DNA of 64,000 nt from the NCBI GenBank assembly GCA_016748015.1, contig JAAOMT010000470.1, forward strand, positions 153,690-217,689, in the 5' to 3' direction. Below, piece by piece: positions 11,062 through 21,656 of this stretch. How positions within the stretch are numbered: position 1 is the stretch's first letter; every line of letters starts with the position of its first letter. Under the pieces are notes generated by a model, which did no database searches, was not told the DNA's origin, and saw only the letters and a list, made by a program, of their open reading frames with translations. This DNA comes from Geosiphon pyriformis (lineage: Eukaryota; Glomeromycota; Glomeromycetes; Archaeosporales; Geosiphonaceae). The position numbers were made by a program, and so were the translations under genes.

Positions 11062-12444
11062 TCAATTTAACGTGTTGTTGTTGATAATAATGATTGGTTC
11101 CAGATCTCATGGAATCTCATCTGGTTGGACTAGTATTCTCTGTACTTCTAATAGGGGAATATTACTAGTAGATGGTAGTGTGATGTTGTGATATGGTTTC
11201 AGTCAATCTCCATGTGCTGCTTTGGTTAAAATTTTGTTATCCAATCTTAATTTGTAAGCTCCATTTTCTAGAATTTTTTCTATGTGAAATAGTCTATCTC
11301 ATTTGGGGTCAAATTTTCCACTCTATTGTTTTTTTGCTTTGGTATGATGTAGTAATACTTTGTCTCCAATCTTGAATTCAATTGGTTTGTCTGGTAGTTG
11401 ACTATTGTGTTTTTCTTTTTGTTTTTCTTGTAACTTTTGAATATTATCAGCTGCTTTTTTTTGTTTGTTTTTCAATGTTTCCATTAAGTCATATGTTCTT
11501 TTCAGCAATGTTTCTTGAAAATTTTCTTTTGTTATTGGTTCAGCTGGATATGTATTAATTTTTCTCTCTACTGGTAACGTTGCTGTTCTTTCATATACTA
11601 ATTCAAATGATGTTGCTTGTGTAGTATTTTGTTTTATTGTTCAATAAGCAAATAGTACTGATGGTATGAACAAATCTCAATCGTTCTGGTTTTCTTGGCT
11701 GAGCTTAGCTATTGCTTCACACAATGTTCTGTTGAATCTTTCTAATAATTCATTGGTTTGTGGATGGTATGATAATAATAATGGTCTCTTGATTCCGAAT
11801 TTTTGGCTCAATTTTGTTAATGTTCTGTTCACAAAATGAGTTCTTTGGTCTGATAATAATTCTTTTGGACATCCATGTTGACAAATCAAATCCTGATGAA
11901 TGAATTCGGCAACGGATTTTGCATCTGCTCTTTGAATTGCTTTCATCTCTGGCCATTTAGTAAGATAGTCCATAGCTACTGCTATGTATCTGTTTCCTCT
12001 GTTGGTGATTGTTAATAGTCTGACTAAATTAATTCCAATATGGTCAAATGGTTGTCCTACTTTGATTGGTCTTAACAGTTTACTGGGTTTCTTACCTCCT
12101 TTTCACTGACAGGCATCACAATTTTGAACATATTGGATAATGTCTGGATACATTGATGGCCAATAGTATCTTTTTCTGGTTCTTTCTATGGTTGCTTCTT
12201 TATAAAAATGTCCTGCTGTTGGATTTGAGTGCATGTTGAATAATATGGTTTCTTTTTCTGGCTCTGTAATTACTCTGGTTGGTTGATCTGGATCTTTTCT
12301 ATTTTTCTGATAAAGTATATTTTGGTGAGTGATAAAATATTTTGATTGTTGTTTGATACTCTTTCATTCCATTTGAGATAAATTCTCCTTGAACTGTTGA
12401 GTGTTTATACAATGTTTAAGTTGTTGATATTTTTGTATGTTCAT
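11062..12444 (-). pseudogene. Integrase remnant of element F
   Basis: Begins with MNIQKY and ends at the shared TGA (11062-11064). A zinc-binding-type CDACQ, MDYLTKWPEMKAIQ, ELLSDQRTHFVNRTLT and NELLERFNRTLCEAI are readable. The first catalytic Asp is Asn (GINLV), while the second (LLSD) and the Glu (LLERF) remain. The 98-codon core at 11677-11973 is open. Stops occur in the C-terminal part. Confidence 0.85.
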
Positions 12445-13805
12445 CTTTTTGTTATATTTTTCGTTGGTATTGTTCTGGTTTTGTTATATTTTTGTGTTAA
12501 AATGTTCTTAGATTTGTCTCATTCATGACAAACCATTAGCATTTCCATTGTTTTTTCTTTTTTTGTAATGTATAGTATAATTGTATAGTACAAGTGCCAT
12601 TTTCTATCTTAACTGTCTTCCATCTTCAAATTCTTGTTTTTGGAGTGATATTAATCCCTTGTTATCTGTGTATACTTCAAACTTCTGGCTCAAGTATTTT
12701 TTCCATTTTATGACTGCCCAGTATATTGCTAAGTGTTCTTGTTCTGGTATTCCATAGTTCTTTTTGGCTGGTGTTAAACCTTTGCTGGTATATGCTACTG
12801 AATGTTCTCTGCCATCTAGTCCTTTCTGAAATAATACTGCTCCCAATGCTTGGCTGAATGCATTGGTGGTAATGATGAATGGTTTGCTGTGATTTGGATA
12901 AATCAGTACTGGAGCTTGAATGAGCTTTTTTTTCAAAATATCAAAAGCTTCTTGTTGATTTTCTGCCCATTCATATTTGGTATTCTTGGTTTGCAGTTGG
13001 TTGAGTGGCTGCACTATCTTGGAAAAGTTCTTGATAAAACGTCGATAGTAGCTGGTGAATCCCAAGAATGATTTCAGTTCTGTTATATTGGTGGGCACTG
13101 GAAAGTTTTTTACTATCTCTATTTTCTCTGGATCTGTTTTGATGCCGTCTTTGCTGACTATGTGTCCTAAGAATTTTAGTTCTGTCTTGCCAAAGAAGCA
13201 CTTTGTTGCATTTAACTTTAGTCCTGCTTTTTTTAGTCTTTCGAACACTTGTTGAAGATAATAAAGATGATCATCAAATGTTTTTGAGAATATGTTAGTG
13301 TCATCTAAGTATACAACTACTAATTTTCACAATAAGCCAATATAGACAATTTCTATTAACTATTGGAAAGTGGCTGGTGCATTGGTTAAACCAAATGGCA
13401 TTACTTCAAATTCAAAATTCCCTTCTCTCATGGTAAATGCCGTCTTCTCTTTGTCAGCTGGATCCATGGCCACTTGCCAGTAACTACTATCCAAGTCTAA
13501 TGTTGAGAACTATTTGTTCCCACCAAAAGCATCGAATAGTTCTTATATCTATGGAGTTGGATAATTGTCTCTATGGGTTACACTATTTAGTTTTCTGTAG
13601 TCCACACAAAATCGGATCTTTCCATTCTTCTTTCAGACAAGTACTACTGGTGACAACTATGGGCTCATTGATGGCTGAATTAACCCATTGTCAAGCATCC
13701 TGTTGATCTCTTAACGGATAATTTCATGGCTGGCTGGTGGTACTCTGTATGCTCGCTGTTTAATGGGCATTGCATTTTTAGTATTAATCTGATGCTGGGT
13801 GATGT
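12445..13805 (-). pseudogene. Reverse transcriptase and RNase H of element F
   Basis: The 214-codon stretch 12604-13248 is free of stops and covers the RT thumb and RNase H, from KKAGLKLNATKCFFGKTELK to YTDNKGLISLQKQEF. Upstream, interrupted by stops, are [27 protein letters not shown] and VVYLDDTN with both catalytic Asp kept. The RNase H first acid is lost (TTNAF for TTDAS); PEQEHLAIYWAV and VYTDNK are intact. The open length suggests younger decay than B or D. Confidence 0.88.
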
Positions 13806-14984
13806 CAGTTCAGCCAAACTCATTTTCGCTGGCAAAGATGTTATTGAACTGGTTGAGCAACATCTTGAGTTGCATATATTGGAGTGGATCTAAGTTTCCC
13901 ATGTTCATTTGTTCCAATTGTTCTGGTTGGAGCAAATAATATTCACTTCGTCTATATATTGTTTGTGATGTGATATTGACATATTCACAAAGTTGTGGAA
14001 AGTTTGGAATGGGGTTTGGTGGTTGACTCTCCATTTCAGTGTTTAAGTATCTAATAATGGTTCCGGCTGGTATTTTTATGATATTTCCTGTATTGTTGTA
14101 GATGGGAATTTTGATATGGCTGTAATCTTTGGCTGGTATGTGGAGATTAATGAGTCCAATTTTTCCTGATTCACAAAGACTGGCTTCTGCTTCAAAAATT
14201 TGTGCTTGGTCTTTTTCCTTTCTTTTTATTGCTAGCATATACTGGTTATATGGTAAAATGAAAATAGCTTAACCAGTTGAGATAATTTCTTCTTGGCCAA
14301 CAATTTTTTCCTTTGCCATATTAACTGGTATATCTATTCTATCTGTTGATCCAAATCCCTGTATTCCTCTCGCTGTTATTCCTAATTTCTTCCTCTTTCT
14401 CACTGATACTAACTGAGCTACTCTAACCAGAGGCAGGAATATTACCTGTGCTATCTTTTTGTTGGGCTCTATTATATAGGCCTTTTCTGAGTCATTTTGT
14501 AGCATAGCAATAATATTTCTTACATATTCTGTGTCAATTATTCTTTTTCTTATATTAATCCCTCTTTTTGCTAAACTACTCCTAAATGCTAATTGAACCA
14601 TTGTTGTTGCTGGAATTTCTAGTGCTACTTTCAGATCAATACAAGTGTGTGAATGTGGTTCCAATTTGATGGTCCTTTTTTTTCTGGATACCTCAGATCA
14701 AACCCTGCATCAGTATCATGCACATGTTCTGGCATAATACCTTCTCCATTGTTACTATACCATTTCAACTCTTGTTTCTTGGAGAGATCTGGTAGTGCAA
14801 TGTATTGTTCATAGTTTAAATTGGAGTTTAAATCTGAGTTTGAATCATCTTTGTTGTCATTGCTATTTTGAATGAAACTTGAACCATTGTTGTCATCGTT
14901 ATTGTCAGAGTTTGAATCGCGATTGATTAGCAATTCTAATTCTAATGCACAGCTGCTGATTGGTTCTTCTTTTTCAGGGATCAT
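13806..14984 (-). pseudogene. dUTPase and connector of element F
   Basis: The connector (13810-14238, 142 open codons) carries INLHIPAKDYSHIKIPIYNN and AGTIIRYLN. The dUTPase lies upstream of it: motif 1 DAGFDLRYP (about 14690-14725), motif 2 RSSLAKRGI, though SS is within a decayed context, motif 3 RIIDTEYVRNI with catalytic Asp kept but flanking Gly changed to Arg, motif 4 NKKIAQVIFLPL, motif 5 RGIQGFGSTDR. An acidic Asn/Asp/Ser spacer precedes motif 1. A frame change lies near 14650-14680. Confidence 0.83.
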
Positions 14985-15680
14985 GTAGATTATACATGGT
15001 AGTGGATTGTAAATGAGATCACAATTGTCACAATATTCAAAGTCACTGGGAATTAAACAATGGCGACACAGTTTTGTATTTAACTGTACTAGCCATTGTT
15101 CTTGCTCTTCTCTAGTGGGTGCCTAGTTTTGATAGTGTTCATGGAACTCTTCTGGTTCCAGAAAATTTATGACTGGCTCTGCGTACCAGTTAAGCTCAAT
15201 GGATTCTGGTGGGTTGTTTTTAATTGTTCTGATTTCTTTTGGTGATGCACCTTCAATTTTGGTGGTTGCCATCTGCCATAATTCATCATTGTCATGTGAA
15301 CAACTGTCCAATTGCTGTACAGCTCTTCTCCAGGTGGCTTCTATGGGTGTTCCTTTCTCGACCCAGTTGCTGATAAGGATTGTGTATTGACAGAACACAT
15401 TGCATGTTTCTTCTCTTTCCAGAATGTCATTTCACATTCCTTCATCTAGCAAAGTCTCCTCACAAATGAGACAAGGTTGGCTATCCCATTTTCCTTGCCT
15501 CTTTGGTCATCCAAAGCATTCGAGTAAGCATGAATGACAGTAGAACTTTGTTGTGGTGTGGTATTCATTATTGTTGCTACAGCATGCACCCATTGACAAC
15601 AGTTTTTTGTTGCAATCAATGCACACAAGCCTTGGCCATTAATAATTAGATTGTTGTGGAGTGTGGTGGGTGTAGGAATT
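14985..15680 (-). pseudogene. Cysteine-rich zinc-binding module of element F
   Basis: Reading on the minus strand: LVCIDCNKKLLSMGACC (about 15590-15640), FYCHSC, a GKWDSQPCLIC block, then FCQYTILISNWVEKGTPIEATWRRAV, ending in the zinc ribbon LCRHCLIPSDFEYCDNC (about 15020-15072; CX2CX8CX2C) just before the dUTPase spacer. It is in frame with the Trp-acidic linker upstream apart from one stop. Conserved with A, G and H; no named family recognised. Confidence 0.65.
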
Positions 15681-16560
15681 ATAAATGATGGTGGTTGGTA
15701 GTGTTCTTTCTTTCTTTTCTTTTTTTTTTCCCTTATCTTCATTCCATTCCCAATTGGAAGCTTCTTCTTGTTTGTTGTCAGTCCAAGTCAGATCATCAGT
15801 TTCCCAGGTAAGTTCATTTCTCTGCTTTCCTTTCCCGTTGTTGTCCCAAGAGAGTATTGGTGGCAGCTCGTTGTGTTCTTCATCAGCCCATGACACTTGG
15901 TAGGCTTCCCAGGTAGGTTTTGGTTTTTTTTCTTCAAAGTCAATTAGTGGTGCCATGGTGTTGGTAATTTTGAAGTGGCCACATGTTGCTAGTACACGTG
16001 TGTGTCACCCATTCTGGCTGAGTTGGAGCTCTTGTGTATTCCAGTCCAGAGTGGCATTCGTCTTGGACAGCCAGTCATTACCAACTAGAGCTTGGTATTG
16101 AGTGGCTTTCATAATGAGTACTTTGATTGGTACTATGATGCCATTAATTTTGATTGGTAAGTCATCAATTTCGCTGATTGGAGTCTTGGTTGCTCTATCA
16201 GCCGTAATGATTCTAGTGCTAGCAGCTCAATCAACTCGGCAACCTAATTGATTCATGAGTTGTTGTGTGATGATGCTGCCTACTGAACCACTGTTAAGAA
16301 TTAGTTTGATGTGATGGCCATTAATTTTCACATCAGTATACATGGCAGTAATTGGTTTTTCTTCTAGTACAGCTCCACTAAATAATGACATGTTTGATGG
16401 TTCCTCGAGTTCGAATGGAAAAATGGCGTCCAGTGATTTGTTGTTGGTGACTGTTGCAGATGGAATATTGCTGGTACATGTTTGTTGTTTTTGGGTGGGT
16501 TTTTGGTTGCTGGGTGAGGCATCTTCTGGGGTAACCAGAAGACTTAAATAGTTCTGGGAA
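15681..16560 (-). pseudogene. Aspartic protease and Trp-acidic linker of element F
   Basis: The protease active site reads KLILNSGSVGSIIT (about 16270-16310), with Asn for the catalytic Asp as in A, B and D. The linker (15690-15956, open for 105 codons) contains PTWEAYQVSWADEEHNELPP, SWDNN, LTWETDD, LTWTDN and NWEW units, then a Lys/Glu-rich run. The repeated Trp next to acidic residues is striking and may be a flexible interaction segment. Confidence 0.72.
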
Positions 16561-18773
16561 TTTGGGTTTTAGGGATTTCCGGCACCTGAATTCTATTAAC
16601 AAGATCCTGTTTAACTGAAAAGGCTGGAGATCGGCTGATGAACTACCATCGACAATCTCCAGTTTTGCTGTGTGATTCTCGGCCTTTGGACTCTACTGAC
16701 CAGTAAGTTTTGTGGTAGGATCTAAATTGTTTGGGGTTGATAGATTGTTGGCAGTTATGGTTGATACATTATCTGTGGCTATTGCTGATAAATTGGGGTC
16801 ATTGGTTGATAAATTGGCGCTTGATATACTGGTAGTTAATAAATTAATTGCTGTGTCATTGGCAGATAAGTAGTTTGATATTGTGTTGAGTTTGATTGAT
16901 GATTTGGAGTTGAGAACTGGCAATTGGGGTTTTTGATATTGATTTCCCAATCATTGGTTATTTAAACACTAGTGGCAGTCGATTTAAATATGTCCTTGTT
17001 TACCACAATAGTGGCAGATATGTGTTTCCTGTTGCCACTGTTGATTGGTTGATGAAGATAGACATGGTTGATTTTGGCCACAAGTAGAGTTTCCTTGATT
17101 GTTGCGTCGTTGTGGAGGCTGATAAATAGCATAATTGTCAGTTAAGTATCTTTCCAATCTCTTATTGATTGATTCACTGAACTTTTCCAATTTGGAATCC
17201 AATTCAGATGATCCATTCATTACTAGATTAACGGCTTGAGCGTGATTAGCCTCTGACTCAGCAGATTCAAAATCTCTGGCATGTGTGACTGCATCTTGAA
17301 GAGTGCCTGGATGCAACAGACGTACATGTTGTAAGATGCTGCTGCGCAGACCATGGATAAACTGATTGAGTATCTGTGGTGCTGTGAAATAGTTGGTGTC
17401 AATTGCTTGAATTTGGTGTAGGTTTTAATAGAAGCGTCCCAAGTAAGTGGTAACTGCTTCAGTTTCTCCTTGTTTCATGGTGGTGAATGCATTGACTAGG
17501 GGATTGATGCTGTTATTGTTGCTGAAGTATCTTAGGAATTCCACTTTAAAGGCATTAAAATCTTGTGGTTTATTAATCAAACTCTGATACCATGAATCAG
17601 CAGTATCTTTGAGAAAGTAGGGAATGGCTTGTATTGCTCAAGCATCATTCCATCCATTGGCTGCGATGGCTTTTTCTACATCATTCAGCCATATTTGAGT
17701 GTCATCTTCTTAGCCCATAAAGTTGTCAAGTTTTGCGATTGGTGCGTAGGCCATTAGATCTAAGTTAGGTGGTTGTGGTGGCTATTGAAGCAGTTGTTGT
17801 TGTCCTGGCTGTTGGGGTGATAGCTGAAGTGGCTGCTGTATGGGTTCAGCTATGAGATTAATCGGCAGTTGATCAATGACGATTACCAAAAGTAAGTTTT
17901 GCTGATTATTTAATTCAGGATTTGAATTGTTCTGCCTTTGATGATTTGGAGTTTTGATTTCCGAAATTTCTAGATTTAGATTTTGCTAAGCTTGAAAATT
18001 TGGGGTTTCAACTTCTGGGTTTTCAGTGATCAGGTTTTGGTAAGTAAATTCTTGATCTTCCAATTCTTCTTCCTCTTCTTCTTTAGATAGTTCCCACGGG
18101 GTAGTGGTTTCAAAGTCTGGTTGAGGCAGCAGTAATTGAATTCTTGATGGAGTTGGTAATTGTGATTTAAATCCTTCAAAATATGCTCCATATGGTCTTA
18201 GTAAGTCTTCTTTCTATTGTTTGTTTTGGAACTGAAATCTTCCAATGTTGATGTCACATTTGAAGTGGACACGTCTACTGATAAGATATTGATGGCACTT
18301 CCAGATGTGTAGTGATATGATAGAGCAGTTGGTAATTCTACTCTGTGTTTCTTTTAACTAGATAACTATATTCCTTTTGGTATTGCTGCTGGTGTTTGTA
18401 TTCTTCCTTTATCTTTGTCTGCGTAGGTAATGGAAAATTGTTGTTGAGTGTACTTTTCAATAGTTTGGTTGATTTTCCTGATTATTGGTGCAAAACTATA
18501 GTTCCTTGGTAAGTTGGTGTGTTGAAATAATTCTGTGTAAAAGTTTTCTCTTGCTGCTTTAATGTTAACTGTTCCTCCTAAGCATTTAGTGATTTTGTGA
18601 TTGACATAAAAGTTGAAAGCTGATTCGGCTGGGTAATGATTACTGTTTAATCCTAATTGTTGGCTGTATTGTTAAAACAAGGATTTCGCAAATCCTAAAT
18701 GGTTTGCTTCTATATTTTCTGATTCTGCCACTTTTGGTTTGGTGTTGTTGATGCTGGTTTTCCATAGGATTAT
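16561..18773 (-). pseudogene. Gag remnant of element F
   Basis: The N-terminal block reads KVAESENIEANHLGFAKSLF near 18680-18740 with no obvious ATG in that frame. Then GTVNIKAARENFYTELFQHT, acidic and Gln/Pro-rich segments, a capsid-like block and a 110-codon open piece (16984-17316) ending in CHYCGKQGHI, the CCHC knuckle; the next codon, Gln in the ancestor, is TAA. A Ser/Thr/Asn-rich spacer leads to the protease. Confidence 0.78.
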
Positions 18774-18791
18774 ACCTCACAGGGAGCACCA
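18774..18791 (-). promoter_or_regulatory. Primer-binding site of element F
   Basis: On the minus strand TGGTGCTCCCTGTGAGG begins two bases inside the 5' LTR end, matching the site of element A. It also forms one arm of the inverted repeat 18784-18850. Confidence 0.7.
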
Positions 18792-18850
18792 AATGTTACA
18801 GGTAATTATTTCTGCTGTTGAATTAAATAACAACCTGTAACTTGGTGCTC
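18784..18850 (-). promoter_or_regulatory. U5/primer-binding-site inverted repeat
   Basis: GAGCACCAAATGTTACAGG (18784-18802) pairs with CCTGTAACTTGGTGCTC (18834-18850), leaving a 31-base loop. This makes a 9-bp and an 8-bp helix separated by a 2-base bulge. One arm spans the LTR terminus plus the first bases of the primer-binding site; the other lies in U5. Equivalents exist in A (3782-3850, with G-T pairs) and G (49530-49602). In the RNA it would fold the tRNA-annealing site into a long stem. Confidence 0.7.
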
Positions 18851-19626
18851 AAAAGCTACTTCCATTGATGATGTTCTGCAAGTGTTGTATCTGAAGGTTT
18901 TGATGGAATTCTTTGTATAATGAACAGAGATTCAATAGTGTCGATAGTAAATGTATCTTTCCAAGAGTTTTCCCAATTTCTTTTTCAGCATGGTGGCCAG
19001 ATTTAGTCTGGCAGTCATGCCCTTCTGATAAGCTATCCAATAATATATAAAATTCCACCCTTATTTCTGGATCTTTTACCAGGCTATCCTTGACGTCAAT
19101 AACTCAGTGCTTTATTTCTTAATCAATTAGTATACAACAACAAAATCAAAGAAAGAAAGAAAATAAAATAAAGAAACTAAAATAAGAAAATAGAGAAAAT
19201 AAGCCAAGGCAATTTGGTACGTTAGTATCTCATCAATAGCTGTTCTCAAAAGCTATTGTTCCAGCATGGTTAAGTATCAATTACTATCAATATGAAGTGT
19301 TGATAGTGGAGAGTGGTTTTGAAATATGAAATATTTATTTATTTGATGATTTGTGTTTCTGGGCTAAGGATTCTGTCATATCAATTCTGTCTTTTCTGTT
19401 TCTAACACTACTGCTATATATACATAATTGAGATTCCTTAATTCCTCAATTTTTCATGACATGAATCCTGGAATTCCTGGAATCCTGTAATTTCTCATTA
19501 GAGAATCCTGAAATTCCTGGAATTCTGCAATTCCTGAGAGGAATTCTGGAATTCCACATTTACTATGCCTACTTCTGATTGGCTAATAATTATGCTAATA
19601 TATTTCCTATATTTCTATGAGTAATA
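18794..19626 (-). repeat. Element F 5' LTR
   Basis: 833 bp, from TGTTACAGG to GAGTAATA (GAGTAACA decayed) on the plus strand. Same internal order as 9518-10365, including hairpin arms at 19234-19258. About 27 differences in the first 350 bases against its mate, by eye, only about three of them transversions. Confidence 0.95.
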
Positions 19627-20275
19627 CCAATATGACAGAACTGAAATCATTCTTGAAATTCGCTAGCTACTATCAACGTTTTATCAAAAACTTTTCCAAG
19701 ATAGTGCAACCACTTAACTAACTGCAAACCAAGAATACCAAATATGAATAGGCAGAAAATCAACAAGAAGCTTTTGACATTTTGAAAAGAAAGCTTATTT
19801 AAACTCCAGTACTAATTTATCCAGATCACAGCAAACCATTCATCATCATCACCAATGCATCTGGCCAAACATTGAGAGCAGTATTATTTCAGAGAGAACC
19901 AGATGGCAGAGAACATCCAATAGCATATGCTAGCAAAGGTTTAACACCAGCCAAAAAGAACTATAGAACACCGGAACAAGAACACTTAGCAATATACTGG
20001 ACAGTCATGAAATGGAAAGAATACTTGAGCCAGAAGTTTGAAGTATACACAGATCACAAAGGATTAACATCACTTCAAAAACAAGAATTTGGAGATGGAA
20101 GACAGTTAAGATAGAAAATGGCACTTGTACTATACAATTATACTATACATTACAAAAAAAGAAAAAACAACAGAAATGCTAATGGTTTGTCATGAATAAG
20201 ACAAATCTAAGAACATTTTAACACAAAAATATAACAAAACCAGAACAATACCAACAAAAAAATACAACAAAAGAT
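19627..20275 (+). pseudogene. RT end and RNase H of element A, 3' part
   Basis: Continues the RT gene cut at 9517, in the same frame. It opens with TELKSFLKFASYYQRFIKNF, then RNase H. The first catalytic Asp is Asn (ITNASGQTL), while PEQEHLAIYW and VYTDHKGL keep their acids. 19872-20114 is open for 80 codons. It ends with the tether HYKKRKNNRNANGLS. Stops replace Trp and Gln codons (for example near 19721 and 19750). Confidence 0.85.
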
Positions 20276-21656
20276 GAACATACAAAAATACCAACAATTG
20301 CAACATTATATAAACACTCAACAGTTCAAGGAGAATTTATCTCAAACGGAACGAAAAAGTATCAAACAACAATTAAAATATTTTATCACTCACCAAAATA
20401 TACTTTATTAAAAAAATAGAAGGGATCCAGATCAACCAACCAGAGTAATTACAGAGCTAGAAAAAGAGACTATATTATTTAACATGCACTCAAATCTAAC
20501 AGCAGGACATTTTTACAAAGAAGCAACCATAGAAAGAACCAAAAAGAGATACTATTAGCCATCAATATACCCAGACATCATTCAATATGTTCAAAATTGT
20601 GATGCTTGTCAGCAAAGAGGAGGAACAAAACCCAGTGAACCGTTAAAACCAATCAAAGTAGGACAACCATTCGACCATATTGGAATTGATTTAGTCGGAC
20701 CATTAACAATTACCAACAGAAGAAACAGATACATAGCAGTAGCTATAGACTATCTCACTAAATGGCCAGAGGCAAAAGCAATTCAAAGAGCGGATGCAGA
20801 ATCCGTTGCCGAATTCATTCATCAGAATTTGATTTGTCAACATAGATGTCCAAAAGAATTATTATCAGACCAAAGAACTCATTTTGTGAACAGAACATTA
20901 ACAGAATTGAGCCAAAGATTCAGAATTAAGAGACCATTATCATTACCATACCATCCACAAACCAACGGATTAGTAGAAAGATTCAACAGAACATTGTGTG
21001 AAGCAATAGCTAAGCTCAGCCAAGAAAACCAGAATGATTGGAATTTGTTCATACCATCAGTACTATTTGCTTATTGGACAATAAAACAAGATACTACACA
21101 AGCAACACCATTTGAATTAGTGTATGAAAGAACAGCAATGTTACCAGTAGAGAGAAAAATTAATACATATCTAGCTGAACCAATAACAGAAGAAAATTTT
21201 CAAGAAACATTGCTGAAAAGAACATATGACTTAATGGAAACATTGAAAAACAAACAAAGAAGAGCAGCTGATAATATTCAAAAGTCACAAGAAAAACAGA
21301 AAAAAAGACACAATAGTCAACTACCAGACAAACCAGTTGAATTCAAAATTAGAGACAAAGTATTACTACATTGTACCAATGTGGAAAAACAATGGAGTAG
21401 AAAATTTGACCCCAAATGGGATGGACCATTTCACATAGAAGAAATTCTAGGAAATGGAGCTTACAAATTAAGATTGGATAACAAAATTTTAACCAAAGCA
21501 GCACATAGAGATTGACTGAAACTATATCGCAACATCACACTACCATCTACCAGTAATATTCCACAATTAGGAGTACAGAAAATACTAGTCCAACCAGATG
21601 AGATTCCATGAGATCTGGAACCAATCATTATTATTAACAATAACACATTAAATTAA
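20276..21656 (+). pseudogene. Integrase of element A
   Basis: From MNIQKYQQLQHY to TAA at 21654-21656. The zinc-binding part has HSNLTAGHF...CDACQ. The catalytic core keeps all three acids: GIDLVGPL, ELLSDQRTHF, and GLVERFNRTL. The 228-codon stretch 20829-21515 is stop-free and runs into a GPY/F-type C-terminal module (KWDGPFHIEEILGNGAYKL). Remaining stops are few. This is among the best-preserved integrases in the window. The TAA aligns with TGA in most other copies. Confidence 0.9.

Larger units (their letters stand above)
9518..19626 (-). mobile_element. Element F: Ty3/Gypsy LTR retrotransposon with dUTPase, complete
   Basis: Complete minus-strand element inserted in the RT gene of A. Flanks are CTGA (9514-9517) and CCAA (19627-19630). 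Other copies of this RT region read CCAA here, so the duplication is CCAA with the left copy mutated by two transitions. LTRs are 848 and 833 bp and differ by roughly 8% by eye, nearly all transitions. All parts from PBS to PPT are present, but stops and several frame changes make it non-coding as a whole. Asn replaces Asp in protease, RNase H and integrase; RT keeps YLDD. Confidence 0.95.

Noticed and set aside
10985-11375. Hydrophobic plus-strand ORFs that look like membrane proteins
   Set aside because: They are antisense to the integrase of F. Lys- and Asn-rich AT-rich coding sequence gives Phe- and Leu-rich shadows on the other strand. The same occurs at 51787-52068 and 6705-7438.
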